From contig NZ_QJVJ01000005.1 in the NCBI RefSeq assembly GCF_003217775.1, forward strand, positions 310,001 to 374,000: a DNA stretch of 64,000 nt, written 5' to 3'. Below the pieces are notes generated by a model. The model searched no databases. It was not told where the DNA came from and was given only the letters and a program-made list of their open reading frames with translations. A program made the translations under genes and the position numbers. Position 1 is the stretch's first letter; the number at the start of each line of letters is the position of its first letter. The DNA is from Paenibacillus flagellatus (GTDB taxonomy: Bacteria > Bacillota > Bacilli > Paenibacillales > NBRC-103111). Of this stretch, positions 38,215 to 46,578 are shown one piece after another.

Positions 38215-39339
38215 TCACTTCAAAGTCGGCAGCCCGGATGGATTCGGACCTGGATCGGCGTCCCCATACTCGATCTTCTCCAAAGGCTGCTTCATGACGT
38301 TTTCGATGAACGAGTTGTCGACGATTTTGACCGGGTCGACTTCTTTTTTGATCGTCCCGTCGGCCAAAGCCGTTTTCGCGATTTGTTTCTCCAGCTCGAC
38401 GAACCGGTCCGTGATCGGTTCATAGACGACCGGGTTGTTGGCGGCGATTCGGCGGACGACCTCCTTGTCGACCTTCGTTACGCCGGAGAAATAATCGATC
38501 GCCTCCTCCGGATGGTCTCTCATCCACTCGGCCGCTTGCCGGTTCACCTTCAGGAACAGCTCGACGTATTCGGGGTATTCCTTCGCGAATTTGCCGCTCG
38601 CCATGACGAAGTTCGGCGTCGGCAGCCCGAGCTTCTCCCCGTCCGTCAACGCACGGGCATCCGTCTTCACGGACACCGTCGTCAAGATCGGATCCCAGAT
38701 GCCCCAAACGTCGACGTTTTTGCTTTCGAACGCCGCCTGGCCTTCGTCGGGCAGCAGCTGGATGATCTGCGCGTCGGACGGCTTCAATCCCGCCTGCCCC
38801 AGCGCCTTCAACACGAGATCGTAAGCCATCGTTCCTTTGGCCACGCCGATTTTTTTGCCTTTCAAGTCTTCGAGCGTCCGGATCGGGCTATCCTTGTGCA
38901 CGACCAGGGCGTTGCCTTTGCCGAACACGCCGTACGTCGCGACGAGCTTCAAGTCGACGCCGTTCGCCGCAGCGGTAATCGGGGGCAGCGGCGCGATGCT
39001 GCCGATGTCGAGATGGCCGCCGGCTATCGCTTCCAAGGAAGCGGCGCCCGTCGGGAACGTGGACCATTCCACCTTGATGCCTTCCTTGGCGAACGCCTGC
39101 TCCATCCACCCCTTGTTTTTGGAAAACATGAGCGGGACGTACGTGCTGACATAGTTGAACCGGACCGTCTTCAGCTCCTTCCGTTTCGGAGCGTCCGCCT
39201 GCTGTCGGCCTGTGTCGCCGCCGGCCTGCGGCTTCGTCGCCGCTTCCCGGGGGGCGCATCCGGCCGTGACGGCGGCGGCCGTCAGCAGGACGGCGAGCGC
39301 GAGCGTTAGTATCGGGTTTGTCGTTTTCATCCGTCTCAT
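38215..39339 (-). CDS. Aliphatic sulfonate/nitrate-type solute-binding lipoprotein (374 aa)
   Basis: A signal peptide with lipobox VTAGC (Cys28) is followed by an SsuA/NMT1-like domain (VRFNYVSTYVPLMFSKNKGW, then GGHLDIGSIAPLPPITAAAN and DLKGKKIGVAKGT). It should capture an organosulfur compound for an ABC importer, but the importer ATPase and permease are not in this window. It overlaps the ssuD-like stop by 4 bases. The start at 39339 has a moderate GGAAGG upstream. Confidence 0.85.
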   Translation of the reverse strand: MRRMKTTNPILTLALAVLLTAAAVTAGCAPREAATKPQAGGDTGRQQADAPKRKELKTVRFNYVSTYVPLMFSKNKGWMEQAFAKEGIKVEWSTFPTGAASLEAIAGGHLDIGSIAPLPPITAAANGVDLKLVATYGVFGKGNALVVHKDSPIRTLEDLKGKKIGVAKGTMAYDLVLKALGQAGLKPSDAQIIQLLPDEGQAAFESKNVDVWGIWDPILTTVSVKTDARALTDGEKLGLPTPNFVMASGKFAKEYPEYVELFLKVNRQAAEWMRDHPEEAIDYFSGVTKVDKEVVRRIAANNPVVYEPITDRFVELEKQIAKTALADGTIKKEVDPVKIVDNSFIENVMKQPLEKIEYGDADPGPNPSGLPTLK

Positions 39340-40553
39340 CGTGCTTCCTTCCTTTCGCTCGTCTCGTCGAACGAAGCAGCCGCCCCTGAGCGGGCCGCCA
39401 GCTTCCGCTTCAGCACCGGCAGCAGATGGCGGCCCGTATGGATCGCCTCCTCCAGGTGCGGGTAGTTGGACATAATAAAGCTCGAGATGCCGATGTCGAT
39501 ATAGTCGAGCAGCCGGTCGGCCACCTGCTCGGGCGTTCCGACCAATTGGACGCCCCCGCCTCCGCGGATGTTGGACAAGCCGGACCACATGTTCGGTCCG
39601 ATGATGTAGCGGTTGTCCTTGTACCGATCGCGGAGCCGGTTCATCCGGTGCTGAATCGTCGAGTCCGTCTTCGCGAGCCGTTCGTTGCCCGCCCGGATCG
39701 CCGCCTCGTCCGCCTTGCCGATGATCCGGAACGCATCCTCCCAAGCCCGCTCCTCGGTGTCGCGCACGAGCACTTGAATCCGGACGCCGTACTTCAACGG
39801 CCGGTCGACGCCCGTCCGCTCCCGCAGCTCGCTCCGGTATCGCTCCATCTCATCCAGTTGCTCGCGCATCCAGTCGATCGGCTCCGCGAGCATCAGGTAG
39901 ACGTCGGCCGTCTCCGCCGCCACCCGTTTGCCGATCGGCGAGCTGCCTCCGAAGTAGATCGGGGGATGCGGCTTCGTCACCGGGTCGGGATAGCTCGCCC
40001 CGCCTTCGATGCGGTAATAGCTTCCTTCGTACCGGACCTTCAAAGCAGGGTCCAACGCTTCTCCGGAATAAAATTCGGAGGCGTTCCGCACCTTCGGCTT
40101 CGACCAGGCGCTCCGCATCACCTGCAAAAACTCGCGCGTTCTTTCGTACCGCTCGTCATGGTACGAAGCGTCGGCCAGCGGGTCGCCGTTTTCGGTCAAA
40201 TCTTTGTAGTTGCCGGTCACGACGTTGATCAGCGCGCGGCCTCCCGTCAGCCGGTCCAGCGTGGCGGCCATGCGGGAAGCGTACAGCGGCGCGATCAGCC
40301 CCGGCTGTACCGCCACGAGCGGACGCAGCGTTCGCGTATGCGCCGCCACCGTAGCCGCGACGATCCAGCCGTTCATGCATTGATTGCCGGTCGGCACCAA
40401 GGCGAACGTAAACCCCGCCTCCTCGGCCGCCCGGGCCACTTGGATCATATAGTCGGCCGTCGATTCGCGCTCCGGCTCGACGCCGAGATAGTGTCCGTCC
40501 CCATGCGTCGGAATGTACCAGCCAAATTCCACATCGTCCCGATGAACGGTCAT
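39336..40553 (-). CDS. FMNH2-dependent alkanesulfonate monooxygenase, SsuD-like (405 aa)
   Basis: A luciferase-like two-component monooxygenase of the SsuD/SfnG group: EFGWYIPTHGDGHYLG at the N-terminus, AEEAGFTFALVPTGNQCMNG, LINVVTGNYKDLTENGDPL and HPPIYFGGSSPIGKRVAAET. It would release sulfite from a sulfonate or related sulfone using FMNH2 and O2. The flavin reductase partner is not seen nearby. It is the first gene of the operon and is divergent from the HTH/binding-protein fusion. Confidence 0.88.
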   Translation of the reverse strand: MTVHRDDVEFGWYIPTHGDGHYLGVEPERESTADYMIQVARAAEEAGFTFALVPTGNQCMNGWIVAATVAAHTRTLRPLVAVQPGLIAPLYASRMAATLDRLTGGRALINVVTGNYKDLTENGDPLADASYHDERYERTREFLQVMRSAWSKPKVRNASEFYSGEALDPALKVRYEGSYYRIEGGASYPDPVTKPHPPIYFGGSSPIGKRVAAETADVYLMLAEPIDWMREQLDEMERYRSELRERTGVDRPLKYGVRIQVLVRDTEERAWEDAFRIIGKADEAAIRAGNERLAKTDSTIQHRMNRLRDRYKDNRYIIGPNMWSGLSNIRGGGGVQLVGTPEQVADRLLDYIDIGISSFIMSNYPHLEEAIHTGRHLLPVLKRKLAARSGAAASFDETSERKEAR

Positions 40554-40595
40554 CGAATGTCCTCCTGTCTCGTCGCCGCAATCTTTACGTTATTG

Positions 40596-40665
40596 AATTC
40601 CATAATATCTTATAGTTATACTTGGAATTAATACATAAGGTAGCATCCCGCTTCGATCCGGTCAA
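40596..40665 (-). promoter_or_regulatory. ssu-like promoter with downstream inverted repeat
   Basis: TTGACC (complement of 40660-40665) and TACCTT (complement of 40637-40642) are 17 bases apart. An inverted repeat AATTCCA-N20-TGGAATT (40596-40629) lies just past the -10 box and is a candidate site for the divergently encoded regulator. Confidence 0.5.
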
Positions 40666-40747
40666 CGGAATGAACGACATCGAGGCGGGATGACGACGAA
40701 CGAGGAACAGTTCCAGTTCGTTCCAGCGGATAGGAGGTTTCGGACCG

Positions 40748-41929
40748 ATGCGGCTAATGAATATGTTGACGATGCAGGAAGCGATGGACCAGCTCGGCGT
40801 GAGCCGGTCGACCGTCGACCGGTGGCGCAAGGAGAAACGGCTGCCGAGCTATAAAATCGGCAAAGAAGTTTATTTCGACAAAACCGAGCTGGCCGCATGG
40901 GTGAAAACGTTCGCGAGCGCCGATCCGTTCGTCCGTCCGGCCGCGGCTTCCGCCGGACCGCTCAAGGTCGGGTTTACCGCCGCAGCGGCTCAAATGTGGA
41001 GCCCGCTGCTCATGAGGCGGCTGGGGCTGCTGGAAAGCGAATTGCGCCAACATGGCGGTCCCGTCGGCGTCGACGTCGAGTGGCGCCGCGCCGAGAACGG
41101 GATGCGGCTCGTTCAGGAGCTGGTCGCCGGCCATGTCCATATCGCGACGTTCGGCGATTACGCGATATCGCTGTGCGGCGTCATCGGACGGCTGCTGCCG
41201 GCGTTCCGGGCCGTGCTGCTCGCCTCCGACGGCAAGGCCGCGGACGGCAAAGGCTTCGCCATCGTCGTCCCGCCCGGGCTAAGCGTCGACTACCCCTCCG
41301 GGCTCGCCGAGCTGCCGATCTCGACGACAAGCCGCAGCAACGCCGAATACCGGATCCAATCGATGCTGGCCGCCATCGGGATAGAGAACGCCCGGCTCCT
41401 CTACGAGCCGGTCGAGCGGGCGATGGAGCGTTTGGCGGAACGGAGCCGGATCGCCGCGGTGCTGTGGGAGCCGTACATCAGCATCGCGGACTATTACCGC
41501 ATCGGCGTCCCGATCGGGGAGTGGCGGGGGAGCGGCTTCACGACCGGCGTCGTGGCCGACGAATCGTGGGCGCGCTCGAACGGCGACCTCGTCGAGGCTT
41601 ATTTGCGCGCCCACTTGAAGGCGCACCGTATGCTCCGCTCCGAGCCGTCGACGGCCGCCCGGCTTCTCGCCGAGGAGACCGGCCATCCCGTCGATGCGGT
41701 TAGACGGGCGATCGCGAACGTTCGTTGGGACGCCGCCCTTTACGAAGCGGATTTGCAGGCGTTCGGCCGCATCGATCCGCATTCGCCCCGGGGCGGAGCG
41801 CGGCCGACGGGAGGGGCGCCGGCGCTTCGCGTCGACCTTCGTTATTTGCAGGAAGCGGTGCGCCGGTTGCGGCTGCCCGATATCCCGGCTCATCCTTTGC
41901 CGGACGCCGCGTCCGCTACGTTGTATTGA
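40748..41929 (+). CDS. HTH fused to sulfonate-binding-protein-like domain, probable regulator (393 aa)
   Basis: Residues 5-58 form an excisionase-type helix-turn-helix (LTMQEAMDQLGVSRSTVDRW, then LPSYKIGKEVYFDKTELAAW). Residues 70-390 resemble an SsuA/NMT1 periplasmic binding fold (LKVGFTAAAAQMWSPLLMRR, then VQELVAGHVHIATFGDYAIS). There is no signal peptide, so the binding domain is cytoplasmic. The fusion would act as a one-component sensor of a sulfonate, controlling the divergent binding-protein/monooxygenase operon. Start: ATG at 40748, with GGAGG 10 bases upstream. Confidence 0.8.
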   Translation: MRLMNMLTMQEAMDQLGVSRSTVDRWRKEKRLPSYKIGKEVYFDKTELAAWVKTFASADPFVRPAAASAGPLKVGFTAAAAQMWSPLLMRRLGLLESELRQHGGPVGVDVEWRRAENGMRLVQELVAGHVHIATFGDYAISLCGVIGRLLPAFRAVLLASDGKAADGKGFAIVVPPGLSVDYPSGLAELPISTTSRSNAEYRIQSMLAAIGIENARLLYEPVERAMERLAERSRIAAVLWEPYISIADYYRIGVPIGEWRGSGFTTGVVADESWARSNGDLVEAYLRAHLKAHRMLRSEPSTAARLLAEETGHPVDAVRRAIANVRWDAALYEADLQAFGRIDPHSPRGGARPTGGAPALRVDLRYLQEAVRRLRLPDIPAHPLPDAASATLY

Positions 41930-41996
41930 GCGGCCGGGTCGTCAGACGAATGGCTCCGACAACAAGAGGGGCGTAGCCTGCGCGGTAGTTCCCTCA

Positions 41997-42180
41997 ATTG
42001 GATTTTTCCCAACGAATGGACCTCAATCGAACGCGAAAACGCCTCGCCATGGGATTCCATCCAGCAGAAACGCCCGGCAGGAGCCGGACACGCCCCGTAT
42101 ACGGCGATTTCGTTGGAGAAAAATCCAATGAACCGCCTGACCGGGAACTTCGTCGCCCTGCTCCGTTGGATGAAATCCAA
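41997..42180. repeat. Array of four related short palindromes in a gene-free region
   Basis: Palindromes of the type TTGGA-n-TCCAA occur at about 41999-42015, 42049-42066, 42112-42130 and 42161-42180, 49-63 bases apart. The first and third also pair with each other (ATTGGATTTTTCCCAACGAA with a near-perfect complement at 42109-42129). The rest of the 41930-42350 gap shows no convincing gene. It looks like a dispersed REP-like element. Confidence 0.6.
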
Positions 42181-42350
42181 CAGAAGCCACGAGAGCCGAA
42201 GCATGGACAATCGGCGGTCGCGCATCGTAAATAAGATTACGTGCCTTTCCTTCCACTCCCGACAATTGGAGGAACAGTGAACCTGGAGTTACTTCTTCCT
42301 TAACTGATGTACGCCCATACATAGCCCGAATGGTTGTTGTGGCCTTCATC

Positions 42351-42800
42351 TCAAGGACGCTTGCATGGTATATACCATTCGAGAGCGGCTGCCGATTGAA
42401 GCTCAACCGAAAAGGTTTCAAATCTCGGCTGCGACAAATCGATGTTATACCTCGTCTGGTTCTCGCTTGTGCAAATGTTGCTCCAAAAATCGCCTACACG
42501 TTTCTTCTCGAACCGGAAAGCGACGTAGTCGCCCTCCGGGATGTTGAAGGCGATCATCCCTTCCGGAACTTCGCCCAATGTGGTGACCTCCACTGCAACT
42601 ATCGGACGGAAATCGCCCGGAATGACAAGATACGGACTATCACTTGTCCGATTGCCGATTTCATTTACTCTCGCCGTCAATTCGCCGAATAATCTTTTCT
42701 GATCGTCCAGATCCCGGCCTTGAAGCCCGACGAGACTTACCGCCTCCATCTTGACGGTACGAACTTGCATAAATTCCGCGATGTCCACATTGCCGCTCAT
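42351..42800 (-). CDS. Stand-alone GyrI-like/effector-binding domain protein (149 aa)
   Basis: The sequence (MEAVSLVGLQGRDLDDQKRL, then VIPGDFRPIVAVEVTTLGEV and IPEGDYVAFRFEKKRVGDFW) follows the pattern of the AraC effector-binding/GyrI-like fold, which binds small hydrophobic ligands. No DNA-binding domain is present. The start at 42800 is chosen because GGAGG lies 9 bases upstream. It lies 25 bases after the C39-like gene and shares its transcript. Confidence 0.65.
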   Translation of the reverse strand: MSGNVDIAEFMQVRTVKMEAVSLVGLQGRDLDDQKRLFGELTARVNEIGNRTSDSPYLVIPGDFRPIVAVEVTTLGEVPEGMIAFNIPEGDYVAFRFEKKRVGDFWSNICTSENQTRYNIDLSQPRFETFSVELQSAAALEWYIPCKRP

Positions 42801-42825
42801 CTTCCTCATCCTCCGATATGAATAG

Positions 42826-43872
42826 TTATGGATATGTACGTTGAATGGGTCGGGATGGAGCCGTTGACGGCTGTCCTAACGAAGCTTGCAAAACGGTAAG
42901 CATGCTCTCTAACAAATCGACGCCTTGCTTCTCCGCCTCCTCCGCTGCCGACAGCAACGAAATAGCCCGATCCGCTTGCCCGGGTTGGTTCGGCTCCCCT
43001 CCTTGCGGAAAAGGAAACATGCCGCGCAGTGATACAAGAGCATCTGCCGCATGCCGGTAATGAACCGAAGCGTCTTGCGCCAGCCCGCCGATCTTAGCGC
43101 CGATCCCGTCTTCCTGTATCCACTCGGCCGAGACTCTTCTCAGAAACTCCGATGCGAATTCTCTCGCATCGCTAATAACCCCTACGTTATACGCATTGGC
43201 GAACGCTTCAACCGTCCGGGCGGCAAACGCTTCTTTCCATGCCCCGTAACCGGCAAGGCCGTTCCGGAAAGGCTGGCCGTCTTCCCGGATGATCGGTATT
43301 CGCGCATGGTCGACAATCATCTCCAGCGCATCCCGCAGCGACTCGCGTCGATCCGGGTCAAAGCTTGATTCGATGCCGAGCAGAAACAACTCGCCGATTT
43401 GGCCTTGGCCGAGCTTCGTATAGGGGATATTGCCGTCCTTCCAATTATCTTTGCAGCGAAGCGTCCGGGAGTCATCGTCGTACCCGTATATGACGCCGAA
43501 TTCGGGCGTAAACAAATCCCAAGTCATTACCGGTATCCCCCGGTCGATGCTCTTCTGAACGAACGCCAAGCCCTCCTCGAGCTCCTGGAGTGTCGGAGGC
43601 ACCGGAGGAGACGTTATGGTCCCCATAGACTTGCAATGAAACCCTAGGTTTCGCATCCCTCTGGAGAACGTAGCTCCCCAATCGAATGAGGCGTAAGGCC
43701 CGCCGATATCGACGGTCTCGGCATGTATGTTGAGTCGGAATGCGAGGCCGGTATATCCCATTACATCGACCAAATCGTGCTGTTTCTTATCCGTATAATG
43801 CATCATATTGGCCATTGCTTGTGCAGCAGTTGTCCAGGTTACGGAAAAATTGGTTCTTCCATTCGGATTCAT
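42826..43872 (-). CDS. C39/BtrH-like hypothetical protein (348 aa)
   Basis: The N-terminal half (MGYTGLAFRLNIHAETVDIG, then GIPVMTWDLFTPEFGVIYGY with LRCKDNWKDGNIPYTKLG) has the look of papain-like C39/BtrH-type proteins, with a His/Asp-containing second motif but no clear nucleophilic Cys in the first. The C-terminal half is helical. It starts 23 bases after the ECF sigma stop and is probably part of that regulatory unit. The enzymatic role is uncertain. Confidence 0.5.
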   Translation of the reverse strand: MNPNGRTNFSVTWTTAAQAMANMMHYTDKKQHDLVDVMGYTGLAFRLNIHAETVDIGGPYASFDWGATFSRGMRNLGFHCKSMGTITSPPVPPTLQELEEGLAFVQKSIDRGIPVMTWDLFTPEFGVIYGYDDDSRTLRCKDNWKDGNIPYTKLGQGQIGELFLLGIESSFDPDRRESLRDALEMIVDHARIPIIREDGQPFRNGLAGYGAWKEAFAARTVEAFANAYNVGVISDAREFASEFLRRVSAEWIQEDGIGAKIGGLAQDASVHYRHAADALVSLRGMFPFPQGGEPNQPGQADRAISLLSAAEEAEKQGVDLLESMLTVLQASLGQPSTAPSRPIQRTYP

Positions 43873-43895
43873 CGCTCATTGCCTCCTTCTGATAA

Positions 43896-44753
43896 TCAAA
43901 ATGGCGGGGGTGCCAGCGAACGGGCCCGGGGCAGCCCGTTTTGTCTGCGCTTGTCCACGTACATGCTGACGTGAACGCGCAGCCGTTCCTGCTTCACCTT
44001 GCGTCTGGAATTGGCAATGTGGTTATAGATGTTGGCCGTCGAGGTATGGAACAACCCCGCTATATCGGCAGGCGTCAGCTGATCGAAGAAGAACGCTTCG
44101 AATATTTCCCGCTCTCTGCGGCTTAAGCAGTGCAGCAAGCTTCGAATATGGTCGACCGTTTCTTTTCTCAGCAAGAGAACCGCCGGGTCGGAGTTATCCG
44201 TATCCCGCTCGGCGGAGGACTGGGACAACCGTTGCAGAATGCTGTCAAGATCTCCCCATTGTTCTCCTCCTCGGACAGAACCGCCTCCGCCCATATTTGC
44301 GACCTGCCCTTCCCAGCTTGTTAGCGGCATCTCCTTGCCGTACGGACCGCCGCGTCTCAGCTTCATCAGCGCCTGATTTCTGACGATCCGATGAAACCAC
44401 GGTAAGAAACGCTTCGGATCGGTTATCGTTCCTATCCGGAGAAAAGCCCGAATCAAGGCGTCCTGCACGATATCTTCCGCCATATATTCATCTCTCGCCA
44501 TCGATTGAGCCAACCGGCATGCTTTCGACCGGTGCCTCCGCACGAGCTCCCCGAAGGCAGACCGATCGCCGGTCTTGGCTTGCTCCGTAAGAGCTTCATC
44601 GCTGAGCGACCGCAGCTGTCCGCCTTGCTCCGCTTCCTCCCGACCGCATGGATCGGTGTACGATTCGACGCTCTTCTTTCTCCATGCCGACTCCAATTGT
44701 CCCCGGGTTTCCGATATGAGCAATGCAGCACCCCATTTCCGCCTATACTTCAT
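43896..44753 (-). CDS. ECF-type RNA polymerase sigma factor (about 286 aa, start uncertain)
   Basis: Sigma region 2 (FGELVRRHRSKACRLAQSMA, then YMAEDIVQDALIRAFLRIGT and FLPWFHRIVRNQALMKLRR) and region 4 (LSRREREIFEAFFFDQLTPA with DIAGLFHTSTANIYNHIANS) are clear. A Gly-rich linker joins them. The protein has about 50 extra N-terminal residues compared with usual ECF factors, so the true start may lie further in. No anti-sigma gene is adjacent; the downstream C39-like and GyrI-like genes may take that role or be targets. Confidence 0.8.
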   Translation of the reverse strand: MKYRRKWGAALLISETRGQLESAWRKKSVESYTDPCGREEAEQGGQLRSLSDEALTEQAKTGDRSAFGELVRRHRSKACRLAQSMARDEYMAEDIVQDALIRAFLRIGTITDPKRFLPWFHRIVRNQALMKLRRGGPYGKEMPLTSWEGQVANMGGGGSVRGGEQWGDLDSILQRLSQSSAERDTDNSDPAVLLLRKETVDHIRSLLHCLSRREREIFEAFFFDQLTPADIAGLFHTSTANIYNHIANSRRKVKQERLRVHVSMYVDKRRQNGLPRARSLAPPPF

Positions 44754-45041
44754 TGATGCCAAGGCAAATGGATATCTATATAGATTCGAAGTCAATTTTT
44801 CCGACAGTAACTAATTCCCATATCCATGGCCGGAATCCTGCCCGAACATGCTCAGCATGCTTCAGGAACGAGCATGCCGCTTCCGTTTGGCGGCTCGCAA
44901 GGAAATGCCGACGCACCCGCAGCTGCAGCATCGATGTGCACTCCGTCGGCGAGCTTCGGCATCGGTGCCGTGCCTATAAGCTGCAAAAAGAGGCGGAATC
45001 CGCTCTTCCCCCCCAAAAAAACTTATAAACTCTAATATTTC

Positions 45042-45079
45042 AAAAAAAACACCGCAAGGGCTCGTCTCCCTTGCGGTGT
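45042..45079 (-). terminator. Terminator of the pyr operon
   Basis: ACACCGCAAGGG (45049-45060) pairs with CCCTTGCGGTGT (45068-45079). The minus strand runs into T8. The stretch 44754-45041 upstream of the ECF gene holds no gene I can support, only a weak hairpin near 44984-45006. Confidence 0.88.
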
Positions 45080-45090
45080 CACTCTCCGTA

Positions 45091-45729
45091 TTATCCCCCG
45101 TAAGCCTCCGGATTCGTCCGCCACGACTTCAGCAGCTCGACGTCGTCCGGCGAAATTTTGCCCAGTTTAAGCGCCACGTTAATCAGCGCCGTATAGTTGG
45201 ACAGCGAATCGAACTCCATGTTCGCCTGCTCGAACGCCTGCTTCGCCTTGTCGAACTGATAGCTGAAGATGGCGAGCACGCCGAGCACGTCCGCTCCGGC
45301 GTCGCGCACCGCGAGAGACGCCTTGATCGAGCTCCCTCCGGTGGAGAACAGATCCTCGATCATGACGACCTTCTGCCCCGGCTTCAGCGCGCCTTCGATC
45401 ACGTTCTCCTTGCCGTGCCCTTTCGCCTTGTCGCGCACGTAGATCATCGGCAGGTTGAGCTTCTGCGCGACGAACGCCGCGTGCGGGATGCCGCCGGTGG
45501 CGATGCCGGCGAGCACTTCCGCGTCCGGGTACCGTTCGCGGATCGTCTCCGCGAAGCCGAGCGCGATCAGGTCGCGCACGGACGGATGCGAAATCGTGAT
45601 TCGATTGTCGCAATAAATCGGCGATTTCAACCCCGACGTCCAGGTGAACGGCTCTCTCGGGCGCAAGCTGACGGCGCCGATTTCGAGCAGCGCTTCGGAA
45701 ATTTGTTCGTCCAAGTAACGCAATGCCAT
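45091..45729 (-). CDS. pyrE: Orotate phosphoribosyltransferase PyrE (212 aa)
   Basis: Joins orotate to PRPP to give OMP. The PRPP-binding loop VVMIEDLFSTGGSSI, the ITISHPSVRDLIALGFAETI region and KAKGHGKENVIEG (catalytic flexible loop) are all present. It is the last gene of the pyr operon and ends 12 bases before the terminator. Confidence 0.95.
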   Translation of the reverse strand: MALRYLDEQISEALLEIGAVSLRPREPFTWTSGLKSPIYCDNRITISHPSVRDLIALGFAETIRERYPDAEVLAGIATGGIPHAAFVAQKLNLPMIYVRDKAKGHGKENVIEGALKPGQKVVMIEDLFSTGGSSIKASLAVRDAGADVLGVLAIFSYQFDKAKQAFEQANMEFDSLSNYTALINVALKLGKISPDDVELLKSWRTNPEAYGG

Positions 45730-45744
45730 AGTTCGATCCTCTCC

Positions 45745-46476
45745 TTATTCCGTTATCGATGCGACGATGGACTCGAGCGCCTCGCGCGGATCGGCCGCTC
45801 CCGTAACCGGCCGCCCGACGACGATATAGTCGGTCCCTTGCGCGAACGCTTCGCGCGGCGTCATGACGCGGGATTGGTCGCCGAGCGCCGCTCCCGCCGG
45901 ACGGATGCCCGGCGTTACGGTCGCGAACGCGTCCCCGCACCGCTCCTTGATCCGCGTCACCTCGAGCGGAGACGCGACGACGCCGTCGAGCCCCGCCGCC
46001 TTCGCAAGCTCGGCGTAGCGCACCACCGCGTCCTCGACCGGACCGGCGATGCCGATCTCGTCGTTCAGCGTCTGCCGGCTCGTGCTCGTCAGATGGGTGA
46101 CGCCGATCAACATCGGCTTGTCCGCACCGGGACGGCCGGACAGCGCCAGCTCGACGCCTTCGCGCGCCGCTTCCATCATCGCCCGTCCGCCGGCGGCGTG
46201 CACGTTGAACATGTCGACGCCGAGACGGGTGACGCTCGCCGAGCCGCCCTTGACCGTATTCGGGATGTCGTGCATCTTCAAATCGAGAAACACCTTATAG
46301 CCGGCTTCCTTCAACCGGAGCACGAACTGCGGCCCCGCCGCATAAAACAGCTCCATCCCGACCTTCATGTAGCACGGAATGCCTTCGAGCCGCCGCAGCA
46401 GACGCTCCGCGCCTTCGGCGTCGGGGTAATCGAGCGCGACGATGATCCGCTCGACCGGATAACCTTTCATTGTCAT
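45745..46476 (-). CDS. pyrF: Orotidine-5'-phosphate decarboxylase PyrF (243 aa)
   Basis: Decarboxylates OMP to UMP. The catalytic DLKMHDIPNTV motif, the N-terminal IIVALDYPDAEGAERLL and C-terminal PGIRPAGAALGDQSRVMTPR phosphate-binding motifs are intact. GGAGGG lies 10 bases before the ATG. It is separated from carB by a 102-base gap with a strong hairpin, where pyrK and pyrD would stand in the Bacillus operon. Confidence 0.95.
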   Translation of the reverse strand: MTMKGYPVERIIVALDYPDAEGAERLLRRLEGIPCYMKVGMELFYAAGPQFVLRLKEAGYKVFLDLKMHDIPNTVKGGSASVTRLGVDMFNVHAAGGRAMMEAAREGVELALSGRPGADKPMLIGVTHLTSTSRQTLNDEIGIAGPVEDAVVRYAELAKAAGLDGVVASPLEVTRIKERCGDAFATVTPGIRPAGAALGDQSRVMTPREAFAQGTDYIVVGRPVTGAADPREALESIVASITE

Positions 46477-46515
46477 CGGGGGAAGCCCTCCTATGGCGGT
46501 TTGGGGTCATAGTAG

Positions 46516-46557
46516 AGCCGGTTTTTCGCCAAGCGACGCTTGGACGGAAAACCGGCT
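46516..46557 (-). other. Long intercistronic hairpin between carB and pyrF
   Basis: AGCCGGTTTT...CCAAGCG pairs with CGCTTGG...AAAACCGGCT with few mismatches, about 19-20 bp in all, and has no T run after it. It may stabilise the upstream mRNA or tune pyrFE expression. It marks the place where pyrK-pyrD is missing. Confidence 0.6.
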
Positions 46558-46578
46558 TCTTCATACGACGATATGCGG

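Noticed and set aside
41999-42234. A 78-residue protein gene in the palindrome region
   Set aside because: The frame runs through the palindromes, lacks a ribosome binding site and has a repeat-derived sequence. I treat the region as non-coding repeats.
42365-44324. CRISPR array or other direct-repeat array in the accessory region
   Set aside because: No set of identical repeats with unique spacers of constant length is present anywhere in the window. The only arrays are the palindromes at 41997-42180 and the integrase sites.
44826-45035. A 69-residue protein gene between the ECF sigma gene and the pyr terminator
   Set aside because: There is no ribosome binding site, the composition is Ala/Ser/Pro-rich without structure, and a hairpin lies within it. 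The support is too weak.
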